From Yoonia sp. (GTDB taxonomy: Bacteria > Pseudomonadota > Alphaproteobacteria > Rhodobacterales > Rhodobacteraceae): DNA of 64,000 nucleotides. The DNA is taken from NCBI GenBank assembly GCA_023955335.1, contig JAGSGF010000013.1:1-64000 (forward strand), written 5' to 3'. Of the stretch, positions 1-7,399 are shown piece by piece; position 1 is the first letter of the stretch, and each line of letters starts with the position of its first letter. The notes under the pieces are model-generated. The model ran no database searches. It saw only the letters and a list, made by a program, of their open reading frames with translations, and was not told the DNA's origin. The position numbers and the translations under genes are program-made.

Positions 1-254
1 ATGTCTGATTTGTTATTGGGTTGCCCATACAGTTTCTCTGCTAAGGCTTTAGTCGCCTCAAAGCGTTCAGTCTCCGCAACCCAGCGTCTTTGAGCGACCG
101 CACTGTTGTTTGTATCTAGAGATTGTTTCCATTCTGTCATCAATTCTCCCTGTATCGTTCTGGGAAAATGAACTTGGAGCTTTTTGGGAACTCTCCGCCT
201 GTACTCAAAATAGCCTTTAGGAGACTCGAAAAGATAACTAAGTTTGGGGGCCAT
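1..254 (-). CDS. Tyrosine-type site-specific integrase, N-terminal part (runs off the left edge)
   Basis: An open frame of 84 codons reads leftward from ATG at 254 and leaves the window without a stop. A TAA lies directly upstream of that ATG in frame, so this is the first possible start. Residues 15-27 contain the basic stretch FEYRRRVPKKL and residues 42-58 contain WKQSLDT followed by AVAQRRW. Both resemble the N-terminal region (DUF6538 type) of phage-like tyrosine integrases in Rhodobacterales. The catalytic domain is outside the window. The gene begins about 100 bp from the 3' end of tRNA-Asn, the usual place for an integrase whose element uses the tRNA end as attachment site. The family call rests on recognising the motif and could not be searched. 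Confidence 0.72.
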   Translation of the reverse strand, partial: MAPKLSYLFESPKGYFEYRRRVPKKLQVHFPRTIQGELMTEWKQSLDTNNSAVAQRRWVAETERFEATKALAEKLYGQPNNKSD

Positions 255-264
255 TTACAAAACC

Positions 265-298
265 TGTGTACCGAATGTGTACCGAGTTTGTGTACCGA
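265..298. repeat. Three direct copies of TGTGTACCGA in the integrase leader
   Basis: Exact copies of TGTGTACCGA lie at 265-274, 276-285 and 289-298, just upstream of the integrase start and between it and the tRNA. Their position fits integrase arm-type or regulator-binding sites. That role is inferred; the repeats themselves are directly visible. Confidence 0.6.
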
Positions 299-350
299 GT
301 TGCCAAAAAATTCAACAAATAAGGTATTATAAGGAGTTTTTTGGATAAAA

Positions 351-425
351 TGGCTCCGGCGGTAGGGGTCGAACCTACGACAAATTGATTAACAGTCAAC
401 TGCTCTACCACTGAGCTACGCCGGA
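351..425 (-). tRNA. tRNA-Asn (anticodon GTT) with encoded CCA
   Basis: Read on the minus strand from 425, the sequence folds as a tRNA. The acceptor arm TCCGGCG pairs with CGCCGGA, the D-arm contains AGCTCAGTGGTAGAGC, the anticodon arm is GACTGTTAATC with anticodon GTT, and the T-arm contains GGTTCGACCCC. The discriminator base is G at 354 and CCA is encoded at 351-353. The 3' end points toward the integrase gene, so it is a likely attachment site. Confidence 0.97.
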
Positions 426-489
426 ACACTATGGGCGATATAGCAATGCCGATTGGTGGCGTCTAGAGGGTTTTGTACAGTTTAGAGGT

Positions 490-1398
490 TTAATTTTTCG
501 CCGTGAAAATTGCATCGGTTTGAAGGGTGGGATGCGCTGTAATCAGACCCCTTTGCGACAGGTCCACAAGATGCGCGAACACATTGCGTTTGGCGGCGGG
601 CATGAGGGCAGGGTTCACGTCGACATAAACCATATCCGTGATCTGATCTGCCGTTAGCCCAACAGGTGTTAGTGCGTTTAGAATTTGGGCCTCGCGCCCG
701 CGGCGGTGCGCGATGAGCCATGCAATCCGGTGCGCCGGATCAATGATTGGTGCGCCGTGCCCCGGATAAAAAATGTGTGCGTCTATCTGTGCCAGCTTTT
801 CGCAAGACATCATGAAATCGGTCAGATCTCCGTCTGGTGGTGATACCAGTGACGACGCCCACCCCATCACATGATCCCCCGTGAACACCGCATTGCCCCA
901 GATCAAGCTAAGGTGGTTGCCAATATGGCCAGGAGTATGCAGGGCTTTCAGGGTCCATTCGTCAGTTGTGACAGCGTCGCCGGATGCCATGATCACATCG
1001 GGCGCAAAATCCACATCAATGCCTTCGCCGCCACCCGCGAGGCCTTGATCGGCAAGCTGCTGCATCACGGTGCTACGCCCTGCTGCAGCGTGGCCGAAAC
1101 CGTAAACTGGCGCACCAGTCTGCTTTGACAGCCGCCGTGCAAGCGGTGAATGATCAAGATGCGCGTGCGTGACAATGATATGACTGATGTCGCCTGCGCC
1201 CGCCGCTGCATGAATAGCCGCGAGGTGGTCATCGTCGTCGGGGCCGGGGTCAATGACTGCGATTGATGTTTGTCCAAGCAGATAGGTGTTGGTGCCAAGA
1301 TAGGTCATCGGCGACGGGTTGGGTGCCAGAATCAGCCGCAATTCGTCTGTCAGGCGAACGGGTTGCCCCGCGACTGGTGTGAATTCCTGATCTGACAT
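490..1398 (-). CDS. Metallo-beta-lactamase-fold hydrolase (LACTB2-like)
   Basis: The 302-residue protein has the metal-binding motif THAHLDH near residues 97-103, the later ligands HTPGH and TGDH, and a GHG near the end of the fold. The last 60 or so residues resemble the winged-helix tail of LACTB2-type enzymes, which act as hydrolases or ribonucleases. No signal peptide is seen, so it should be cytoplasmic. An AAAGGG ribosome site precedes ATG 1398. It is divergent from the kinase that follows, with about 50 bp between start codons. The true substrate cannot be read from sequence. Confidence 0.85.
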   Translation of the reverse strand: MSDQEFTPVAGQPVRLTDELRLILAPNPSPMTYLGTNTYLLGQTSIAVIDPGPDDDDHLAAIHAAAGAGDISHIIVTHAHLDHSPLARRLSKQTGAPVYGFGHAAAGRSTVMQQLADQGLAGGGEGIDVDFAPDVIMASGDAVTTDEWTLKALHTPGHIGNHLSLIWGNAVFTGDHVMGWASSLVSPPDGDLTDFMMSCEKLAQIDAHIFYPGHGAPIIDPAHRIAWLIAHRRGREAQILNALTPVGLTADQITDMVYVDVNPALMPAAKRNVFAHLVDLSQRGLITAHPTLQTDAIFTAKN

Positions 1399-1446
1399 GA
1401 TGATCGACCCTTTCGCCGGATGGCCCCAAGCGGTAGCCTTGGCCTT

Positions 1447-2766
1447 ATGTTTTGGGCTTGGATCAAAAATTATATGCCACGCGGTCTTTATGGCCGTGCT
1501 GCGCTTATCTTGATCTTACCTGTTCTGACATTGCAATTACTTGTGTCAGTTGTGTTTATTCAACGACACTTTGACGGTGTCACGCGGTCAATGACAAGTG
1601 CAGTCAATATCGAGCTGCGGTTTTTACGTGATACGATCAACGCAGCGCCTGATGCCGAAGCCGCGGCACAGATAGCAAAAAGCACCGGCGCCGCGTTGGA
1701 GATTGTGGCCAGTCTTCGTGCAGACAATGCGCATGCGGTTGACAAAACCCGATTTGTAGACCTGACAGGGGCAATGGTAATCGACACCTTGCGCAGCGGT
1801 GTGCCCGAAGTGGCTGTGGTGTCTCTATCTGACCGAAGTCGCGTGCAGATATGGATGCACACCAAGCACGGACTGACGTACCTGTCATTTCAACGTGACC
1901 GCGTGTCTGCTGCGAACCCGCATCAATTGCTGGTCATTATGGTTGTGATGGGGGCGATTATGACCACCATTGCGTATTTCTTTTTGCGCAACCAATTGCG
2001 TCCCATTAAGCGTTTGGCTGCTGCGGCCGCCGAATACGGCAAAGGGCGGATTAAGCCATTCACCCCTACGGGCGCTGTTGAAGTCCGCGCTGCGGGCATG
2101 GCATTTCTTGATATGCGCAACAAAATTGAACGCCAAACGCACAGCCGCACCATGATGTTATCGGGTGTTAGCCATGATTTGCGGACCCCGCTCACACGGC
2201 TACGCTTGGGCTTATCGATGTTGGACGGTGAGGACACGGAGGCATTAATTCGTGACGTGGACGACATGCAGGACTTGCTCGATGCGTTTCTGGATTTCGC
2301 CCGACATGACGCGCTTGATGGCTTAGAGCCTTGCTTGCCCCGTGCGATTTTGAACGCTGCGGTGTCCGATGCCGCACGTGGGGGGCAATCTGTTGCCTTG
2401 GGGCCGGTATCTGGCCCAGATCAGCAAGTAATGCTACGCCCGATGGCCGTTCGCCGTGCGTTGGATAACTTGATCGGCAATGCATTGCGCTATGGTACAA
2501 AAGCTGAAGTTTGCCTGGATATCACCGACCGGACCGTTCGGTTTACTGTGGAAGACGACGGGCCGGGCATTCCTGCCACCAGCCGAGAGGCCGCGATGAG
2601 CCCGTTTGTCCGCCTTGATCCATCTCGCAATCAAGACAAAGGAACAGGTGTCGGTCTGGGGCTGTCGATTGTCGCTGATATTGCCCGTAATCACGGCGGA
2701 TTGCTGCGTCTTGGGGAAAGTGCCCGACTTGGTGGCCTAAAAGCTGAATTGGTACTGGCGCGGTAA
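1447..2766 (+). CDS. EnvZ-like membrane sensor histidine kinase
   Basis: The protein is about 439 residues long. It has a first membrane helix at residues 15-35, a periplasmic region of about 120 residues, a second helix near 160-180, and a HAMP linker beginning RNQLRPIKRLAAAA. The H-box is GVSHDLRTPLTRLRLGL, the N-box DNLIGNALRYG, and the G-boxes DDGPGIP and GTGVGLGLS. All residues needed for autophosphorylation are present. An in-frame ATG at 1420 would add nine residues; 1447 is preferred because relatives begin near MFxWxKxYMPR. No ribosome site is clear for either. No OmpR-type regulator lies beside it, so its partner must be elsewhere. Its signal is unknown. Confidence 0.88.
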   Translation: MFWAWIKNYMPRGLYGRAALILILPVLTLQLLVSVVFIQRHFDGVTRSMTSAVNIELRFLRDTINAAPDAEAAAQIAKSTGAALEIVASLRADNAHAVDKTRFVDLTGAMVIDTLRSGVPEVAVVSLSDRSRVQIWMHTKHGLTYLSFQRDRVSAANPHQLLVIMVVMGAIMTTIAYFFLRNQLRPIKRLAAAAAEYGKGRIKPFTPTGAVEVRAAGMAFLDMRNKIERQTHSRTMMLSGVSHDLRTPLTRLRLGLSMLDGEDTEALIRDVDDMQDLLDAFLDFARHDALDGLEPCLPRAILNAAVSDAARGGQSVALGPVSGPDQQVMLRPMAVRRALDNLIGNALRYGTKAEVCLDITDRTVRFTVEDDGPGIPATSREAAMSPFVRLDPSRNQDKGTGVGLGLSIVADIARNHGGLLRLGESARLGGLKAELVLAR

Positions 2767-3399
2767 GGCGACCATTTAATATGCAACGAGAATTGAAAAG
2801 AGCTTTAATATAAAGACCAAATGACCGCGGTTCACGCTCACGGGGCTGTCGGCGGCACCGGTCTGCATATAGGAAATGTGCTCACTTAATGGGTCTGTTG
2901 TCCAAAGATGTACATGGCCGCTTGTTGCTGCATCGGGCTGGTTAAGACGCCATTATCTGACAATGATCCACGTTATTTTGGCGATTGGCCGGGGTTTGGT
3001 TATTACAAGATGCTGCGGTATTATTTGTAGCGGGCGCCCCAAGTATCATTGACGAAGGGCCAGATTGCTCAGCGACCTATCTGAACGTTGATGATTTAAC
3101 TTTGTGGTTGCGACCTCGGGGGCAAGCACGCAGCGTGATCGCATGGGGCAAAACCGGGCGCGAACGCGAACTTTGCACCGTGATCCAGACCTGCGACGCC
3201 GTGGGCCTGACCAAACAACACCGCTCGCCAAATCGATCTCTTTGATTACCCGGAAGGGCCCGACATGCCGGACTTAATCATCGATGCAAAGCAAACAATT
3301 GCAGACAAGGCGACACTCACCTGCCGCGCCTCCATGCAAACGACGTCAAAGCCTGTTGATTGCAAACCAAAGTTCGGATCGTGACTGAATGCACCGGCT
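2767..3399. other. Gene-poor stretch with scraps that look like decayed coding sequence
   Basis: No intact gene is seen here. Three successive plus-strand pieces in different frames look protein-like in codon choice. One at about 2960-3030 contains DPRYFGDWPGFGYYKMLRYY and then hits a stop. One at about 3010-3245 contains RSVIAWGKTGRERELC. One at about 3236-3380 contains DLFDYPEGPDMPDLIIDA. Together they could be one frameshifted gene, but I do not recognise a family. The rest shows no clear promoter, repeat or RNA. Confidence 0.35.
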
Positions 3400-3597
3400 T
3401 CAAACCAACGCGTTCGACGCGGGCTCAAATGCTTCGACGCAGTCGGCAATGTCCTCGACTTCGCACGGGCGCTCTCGTTCAAGATGAACCGAGCCTTTGC
3501 TCTCGACAATGCCCAGCGCACATGACCTAGGTGTAGGGTCGGCCCAATTACGCATGCTTTCCGGCGATACCCGAAAGAACGGGTGCCAGCGGCACAT
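3400..3597 (-). CDS. Possible small hypothetical protein (65 residues)
   Basis: This frame starts two bases after the stop of the ankyrin gene, with GGA at a workable distance before ATG 3597, so translational coupling is possible. The product has four cysteines, no membrane helix and no signal peptide, and belongs to no family I recognise. Codon choice is like that of neighbouring genes. A competing frame on the same strand (3246-3521) looks less likely because it has no ribosome site. It could still be a chance frame in the decayed stretch. Confidence 0.35.
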   Translation of the reverse strand: MCRWHPFFRVSPESMRNWADPTPRSCALGIVESKGSVHLERERPCEVEDIADCVEAFEPASNALV

Positions 3598-3599
3598 GA

Positions 3600-4265
3600 C
3601 TATTCCAGCAAAGACACGATTTCGGAGTACCCGCGCGCCTTTGCATGTTGAAGCGGACTAACACCGTCGCGGTCTTCGATGGTTTGATCTGCCCCCCCGT
3701 CTACAAGGACCTGAACGGTTTTGACTTGGTCGCGGCCACCATCCCCCAAGACCACGGCTTCCATCAAGGCCGTCCAGCCCAGATTGTTGACGTGATCAAG
3801 CGGTGCGCCACCCGCCACCAGACGTGCCACGACCTCGTGGTGCCCGAGATGGGCCGCCGCGATCAAGGCAGTGCCGTCATAGACGCTCGTGATCAACGTG
3901 GGGCTATTGCCCAGCGTCATGGCAAGAGACACCAATTCAGGATCGTCGGCGACGGCTGCAATTGTCAGGACATCATAGAGCCGGTTTTCCAAAGCGTTCA
4001 TGTCAACGCCGACTTCAGCGAGCGCCACAATGACCTCATTATGCGACGCGAATGCCGCGACGTGGGCCGGTGTGCGGCCCGCACCATCGCGCGCGTTCGG
4101 GTCTGCACCTTGGACAATCAACTCTTTGATCTCATCTACGCGCCCTTCATGAGCGGCGAGATGAAGGCCACTATAGGATGCTATCTCAGTCGCTGACGGA
4201 GCTGTTTGCGCATGTGCAACGCCTGTCAGTGCAAGAACACTGGCAACGATCAAGGGACGTATCAT
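3600..4265 (-). CDS. Exported ankyrin-repeat protein
   Basis: The 221-residue product begins with a signal peptide ending VAHA-Q near residue 19, so it should be periplasmic. About five ankyrin repeats follow, with recognisable cores such as GLHLAAHEGRVDEIKELI, RTPAHVAAFASHNEVIVAL and GWTALMEAVVLG. Ankyrin repeats are protein-binding scaffolds; small periplasmic ones occur next to oxidative-stress enzymes in some proteobacteria. It is the fourth gene of a leftward operon with a two-component pair and a GlcG-like protein, 56 bp after the latter. The partner protein is unknown. Confidence 0.86.
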   Translation of the reverse strand: MIRPLIVASVLALTGVAHAQTAPSATEIASYSGLHLAAHEGRVDEIKELIVQGADPNARDGAGRTPAHVAAFASHNEVIVALAEVGVDMNALENRLYDVLTIAAVADDPELVSLAMTLGNSPTLITSVYDGTALIAAAHLGHHEVVARLVAGGAPLDHVNNLGWTALMEAVVLGDGGRDQVKTVQVLVDGGADQTIEDRDGVSPLQHAKARGYSEIVSLLE

Positions 4266-4321
4266 CTTGTCATCCTTTCATGGAAGCGGCCCGCCCCGTT
4301 TGGGACGGACCAATTTGAAGG

Positions 4322-4804
4322 TTACTCTGCACCGATGGCATCAAGGCCGGCGCGGCCACAGGTCTCGTCGATTGCACCTGAGGGCGCACCTCCGACACCG
4401 ATACCACCGACCAGCGCGCCACCAATGCGAATTGGCAGACCGCCGGCCTGGATAACCAAACGGCTGTCCATATCGCGCAGCCCGTCATTTTCCGGGTTCG
4501 CGCCGATGAAACCCGCCAGCCCAGCGGTGTCGCGCCCCATGCTGGCAGAGGTGAACGCCTTGCCCGTGCTGGACCCGATTGTGTGTGGGCCTGCGTTGTC
4601 GGCACGCAGGTGAACCTTGGTTTCACCGCTGCGCGCGACAATTGCGACGCTAACATTGTAACCTTCGGTGGCGCATGCTTCTACTGCGGCTTGCGCGGCT
4701 GTCACGGCCATATTCAAGGGCAGGTAAGGTGCGGTTGGCAGGTCCTGCGCCACTGCTGCGACTGGTGTCAGAAGGGCTGCGGCGAGAGCAATTTTACGGA
4801 TCAT
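4322..4804 (-). CDS. Secreted GlcG/HbpS-like (heme-binding type) protein
   Basis: The 160-residue protein has a signal peptide ending AAVAQ (residues 1-20). A GlcG/HbpS (DUF336) domain follows, with typical features: NVSVAIVARSGETKVHLRAD, GKAFTSASM, and the Gly-rich PIRIGGALVGGIGVGGA near the end. HbpS of Streptomyces is an extracellular heme-binding member that modulates a sensor kinase (SenS/SenR). Here the gene lies about 100 bp downstream of a LuxR-type response regulator and its kinase, on the same strand. A heme or redox-sensing accessory role is inferred from that parallel. Confidence 0.85.
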   Translation of the reverse strand: MIRKIALAAALLTPVAAVAQDLPTAPYLPLNMAVTAAQAAVEACATEGYNVSVAIVARSGETKVHLRADNAGPHTIGSSTGKAFTSASMGRDTAGLAGFIGANPENDGLRDMDSRLVIQAGGLPIRIGGALVGGIGVGGAPSGAIDETCGRAGLDAIGAE

Positions 4805-4902
4805 GTGAGGCTTCCTTTTGTTAAGTTGATGTCCCCTTTCTAGATCCCTCTGTCACAGTCTGATATTCGTAGTCATCGCAAAAGTTTAGGTAGTTGTACG
4901 GA

Positions 4903-5505
4903 TCAGCCCTGTGCGTCCAACCAGTAGCGCGTCAGCTCCGCCGCAGATGACGTGCCTGCCTTGGCCGCAATCGCTGCGCGGTGACTCTCCACTGTGCGCG
5001 GGGACAGCCCAAGCGCCTCGGCAATCTGTTTGGTGGTCAGGCCTTTGGCGATCATGCTCAGCACTTCGCGCTCGCGTGAAGACAAATACCCCACCAAAGC
5101 GACCGCGTCCGCCCGTTCCGCCGAAATCTGCTCTTGGCTTTCAAGCGCGGCGTGACCCTTCTGGATGGCATCAATCAGATCGTGTTCATCGACCGGCTTG
5201 CTCAGGAAATCGATCGCGCCATTGCGAAAGGCGCGACGGCAGGCCGCGATATCGCCATGGCCGCTGATGATAACAGTCGGCCAATCAATGCCTTGTGCGA
5301 CAAGCTTTTCCTGAAGTTTGAGGCCGGAAATCGCGGGCATCCGGATGTCGAGGATCAGACACCCCGGCGCAAGACCAGCCGCTTGGCTCAGAAAAACCTC
5401 TGGCGAGGCAAAACTGCGCACCGACAGGCCCACCGTTTCGAGCAATAGCGACAATGCCTCCCGCACGGCTTTGTCATCATCCACCAGATAAACATGATTA
5501 CTCAT
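4903..5505 (-). CDS. FixJ/NarL-family two-component response regulator
   Basis: The product is 200 residues. The receiver domain (1-120) has the acidic pair DDD at 9-11, the phosphoacceptor aspartate in CLILDIRMP and the conserved lysine in FLSKPVD. The C-terminal LuxR-type helix-turn-helix reads SSREREVLSMIAKGLTTKQIA then LGLSPRTVESHR. Its ATG overlaps the kinase stop as ATGA, so the two are co-translated. It should be the DNA-binding output of the upstream kinase. Targets may include its own operon and the GlcG-ankyrin genes. Confidence 0.92.
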   Translation of the reverse strand: MSNHVYLVDDDKAVREALSLLLETVGLSVRSFASPEVFLSQAAGLAPGCLILDIRMPAISGLKLQEKLVAQGIDWPTVIISGHGDIAACRRAFRNGAIDFLSKPVDEHDLIDAIQKGHAALESQEQISAERADAVALVGYLSSREREVLSMIAKGLTTKQIAEALGLSPRTVESHRAAIAAKAGTSSAAELTRYWLDAQG

Positions 5506-6996
5506 GGCTGCTTACCCTGTGTAGCGCGTGGGAATGACACGCGAAATGTGGTCTGCTTTGCATCAGGCAAAAGCACGATATCTCCGTCCATTTCTTCGAC
5601 CAGACGGTGGCACAATGAGAGCCCTAGTCCGGTGCCATTTGGTTTTCCGGTAACAAAAGGCTCAAAAACCCGGGGTTTCAATGCGTCGGGGACGCCGGGC
5701 CCCGTGTCACAAATATCGAGGATCGCTCGCGCGTCATGCAGGTGGGTTGTGACAGTCACTCTTGCTTTGTCTGACGCCTCAAGCGCATTGCGCATCAGGT
5801 TGAAGATGATCTGCTCCAGCGCCACGGGGTCGGCGTTGACGGTTACGGGATCATCGGCAAGCACCAAAGTCACGTCCGCAGCTTTGTCCTGAGCCTCTTG
5901 CGCCAGCAGCCGCTGCACATTTTGCGCGGCCTCGTTGAGGGAGCAGGTTGGCTTGCGTCCGGTTTGGTTTGCTCCATCTACGGAGACGGTCAAGGATATC
6001 GGCCGCCCGCTGCGCCTGTGATACGGTGTCGTCCAAAATGGGTCCCAACCGGTCCACGTCGCCGCGTCGCGCCAGATGCCGACCGGCTTGCGCCTGACTG
6101 AGAATAGCGGTCAAAGGCTGCGCCAGTTCATGGGCCATACCGCTGGCCATTTCGCCCATCGCGTTGACCCGCGAGGCATGCGCAAGCCTTGTTTCCTGAG
6201 CGCTCAAAGCTGAGATGCGCTCAGCCTCTTGTCTGCGTTTCCGTTGTCTGATCAAGACGGCACCGACCGCAAAAAGCGCGGTGACCAAAGCCACCACCAA
6301 GGCAACCGTTCTGGCCGGAAGCAGATCCGCGCGTGCAATCCTCAGAGCGGTTTCCAGGATCAACGGCTGTGACTGGCTGCCAAGCTGCTTGGCCAAAACG
6401 ACGTCGGACGCCAACACGCCCCCCGTCAGGATGTCTCCTTGAGGCGTGACCAGACGGCGCGCTGCTGACGCCCGTTGCCAAAAAGGATCGTCGGTCGCTA
6501 TCAAGGCGGTGGCACTGATGACCAAGGCAAGGCTGTGTTCTGCGGCATCGGAGTTTGGCGAGCGTTTTACCAGCACATAATGATCGGGCTGCGCGGGCAT
6601 TTGCCGGATTTGCAATTCACCGGATGACTGTTGGGCCAACCGGCGCATAAGCACCGCATCTTGCGCGCTGAGGTTCGCCGCACTGCTGATCCCCTTCTGG
6701 TCGGGATCGAACGGGACGACATGAACCGATGAAATGCGGGGATAAAACCGTATAATCGTCGCCGCAACGTCCAAAAACAAGTCCGTTCGTTGCCCCCCTC
6801 CGGCCACGAAAATCGCTGACAAGGATGTGAGGTGCGCGTCGTGCTGATCCGCGCGTTGAGACGCCAACCGATGCAAAATGGCGCTCTGGCTTGCCAACTC
6901 GTTTACAAGGCTTTGCCTTTCAAACAGCGCTGTTGCGCCAACCGCAAGGCCCAGGGTCACCGCCCATGCCATACTGATGCGTATAAGCTTATCCAT
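5502..6996 (-). pseudogene. Sensor histidine kinase split by a frameshift
   Basis: The first frame runs from ATG 6996, which has AAGGAG upstream, and gives two membrane helices, a periplasmic sensor region and the phosphoacceptor box MASGMAHELAQPLTAIL. It goes out of frame near 5925-5960, after RRWSKPNRTQA. The rest of the kinase continues in another frame to 5502: N-box FNLMRNALEAS, then DICDTGPGVP and GTGLGLSLCHRLVEE. Every domain is present once the frames are joined, so a single indel explains the break. It may be a real recent mutation, a sequencing error or, less likely, programmed frameshifting. The kinase resembles DctB/FixL-type enzymes and precedes its regulator directly. Confidence 0.85.
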
Positions 6997-7052
6997 GTTT
7001 GAGCGCTCCTTGATCATCTGGCTTCATCGCAGATGAGTCCCAAATCGCCAAT

Positions 7053-7066
7053 CCGTATTTCTACGG
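7053..7066. promoter_or_regulatory. Perfect inverted repeat CCGTA-TTTC-TACGG upstream of the kinase
   Basis: The 5-4-5 inverted repeat lies about 57 bp upstream of the kinase start. LuxR-type response regulators bind short inverted repeats of this size, so it is a candidate operator for autoregulation. This is inference from position and symmetry only. Confidence 0.35.
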
Positions 7067-7331
7067 TACCTCCACGTTCAGATGTGAAAGCATCAGAAGG
7101 ATGTCTCGAACTGCCATCAAGGAAACGACAGTGTAGAGCAGCAGTCGTGCGCAGCGCAGCATCTGGAGATTGGGCTCTTGGCTGCCGTTAACAGCCCCCA
7201 CAGCTTAACCGGATCAAGCACTACAATGCTTCGGTTTGCATGGCCCAAAGCCGACCGTCGGCGAGACCGTGGATGCTATAGCGCTGCTTGCCGATATTGG
7301 ACTGGTCACGTTTGCAGCATTTTGATACTTG
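7067..7331. other. Intergenic stretch without a supported gene
   Basis: Between the kinase promoter area and the end of the aldehyde dehydrogenase gene I see no frame with a ribosome site, family signature or coding-like codon pattern. The short frames present appear to be chance. Confidence 0.6.
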
Positions 7332-7366
7332 GACCGGCAAGACTGCGCTGCGCACTCCTGCCGGTC
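7332..7366 (-). terminator. Hairpin at the end of the leftward catabolic operon
   Basis: GACCGGCA (7332-7339) pairs perfectly with TGCCGGTC (7359-7366), and the loop contains further partial pairing. It sits 33 bp after the aldehyde dehydrogenase stop. No clear T-run follows on the minus strand, so it may be a transcript-stabilising hairpin rather than an intrinsic terminator. Confidence 0.4.
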
Positions 7367-7399
7367 TAAGGGGTTTTGTAAATCAGCGAGACCGCCGGA

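Noticed and set aside
123-332. 69-residue plus-strand frame at the left edge
   Set aside because: It is antisense to the integrase frame, which carries a recognisable family motif.
238-429. 63-residue minus-strand frame starting in tRNA-Asn
   Set aside because: Its first 25 residues are the translated tRNA (SSVVEQLTVNQF), so it is an artefact.
2985-3245. 86-residue plus-strand frame as an intact gene
   Set aside because: It has no ribosome site or family, and similar coding-like pieces continue in other frames, so it is treated as part of a decayed region.
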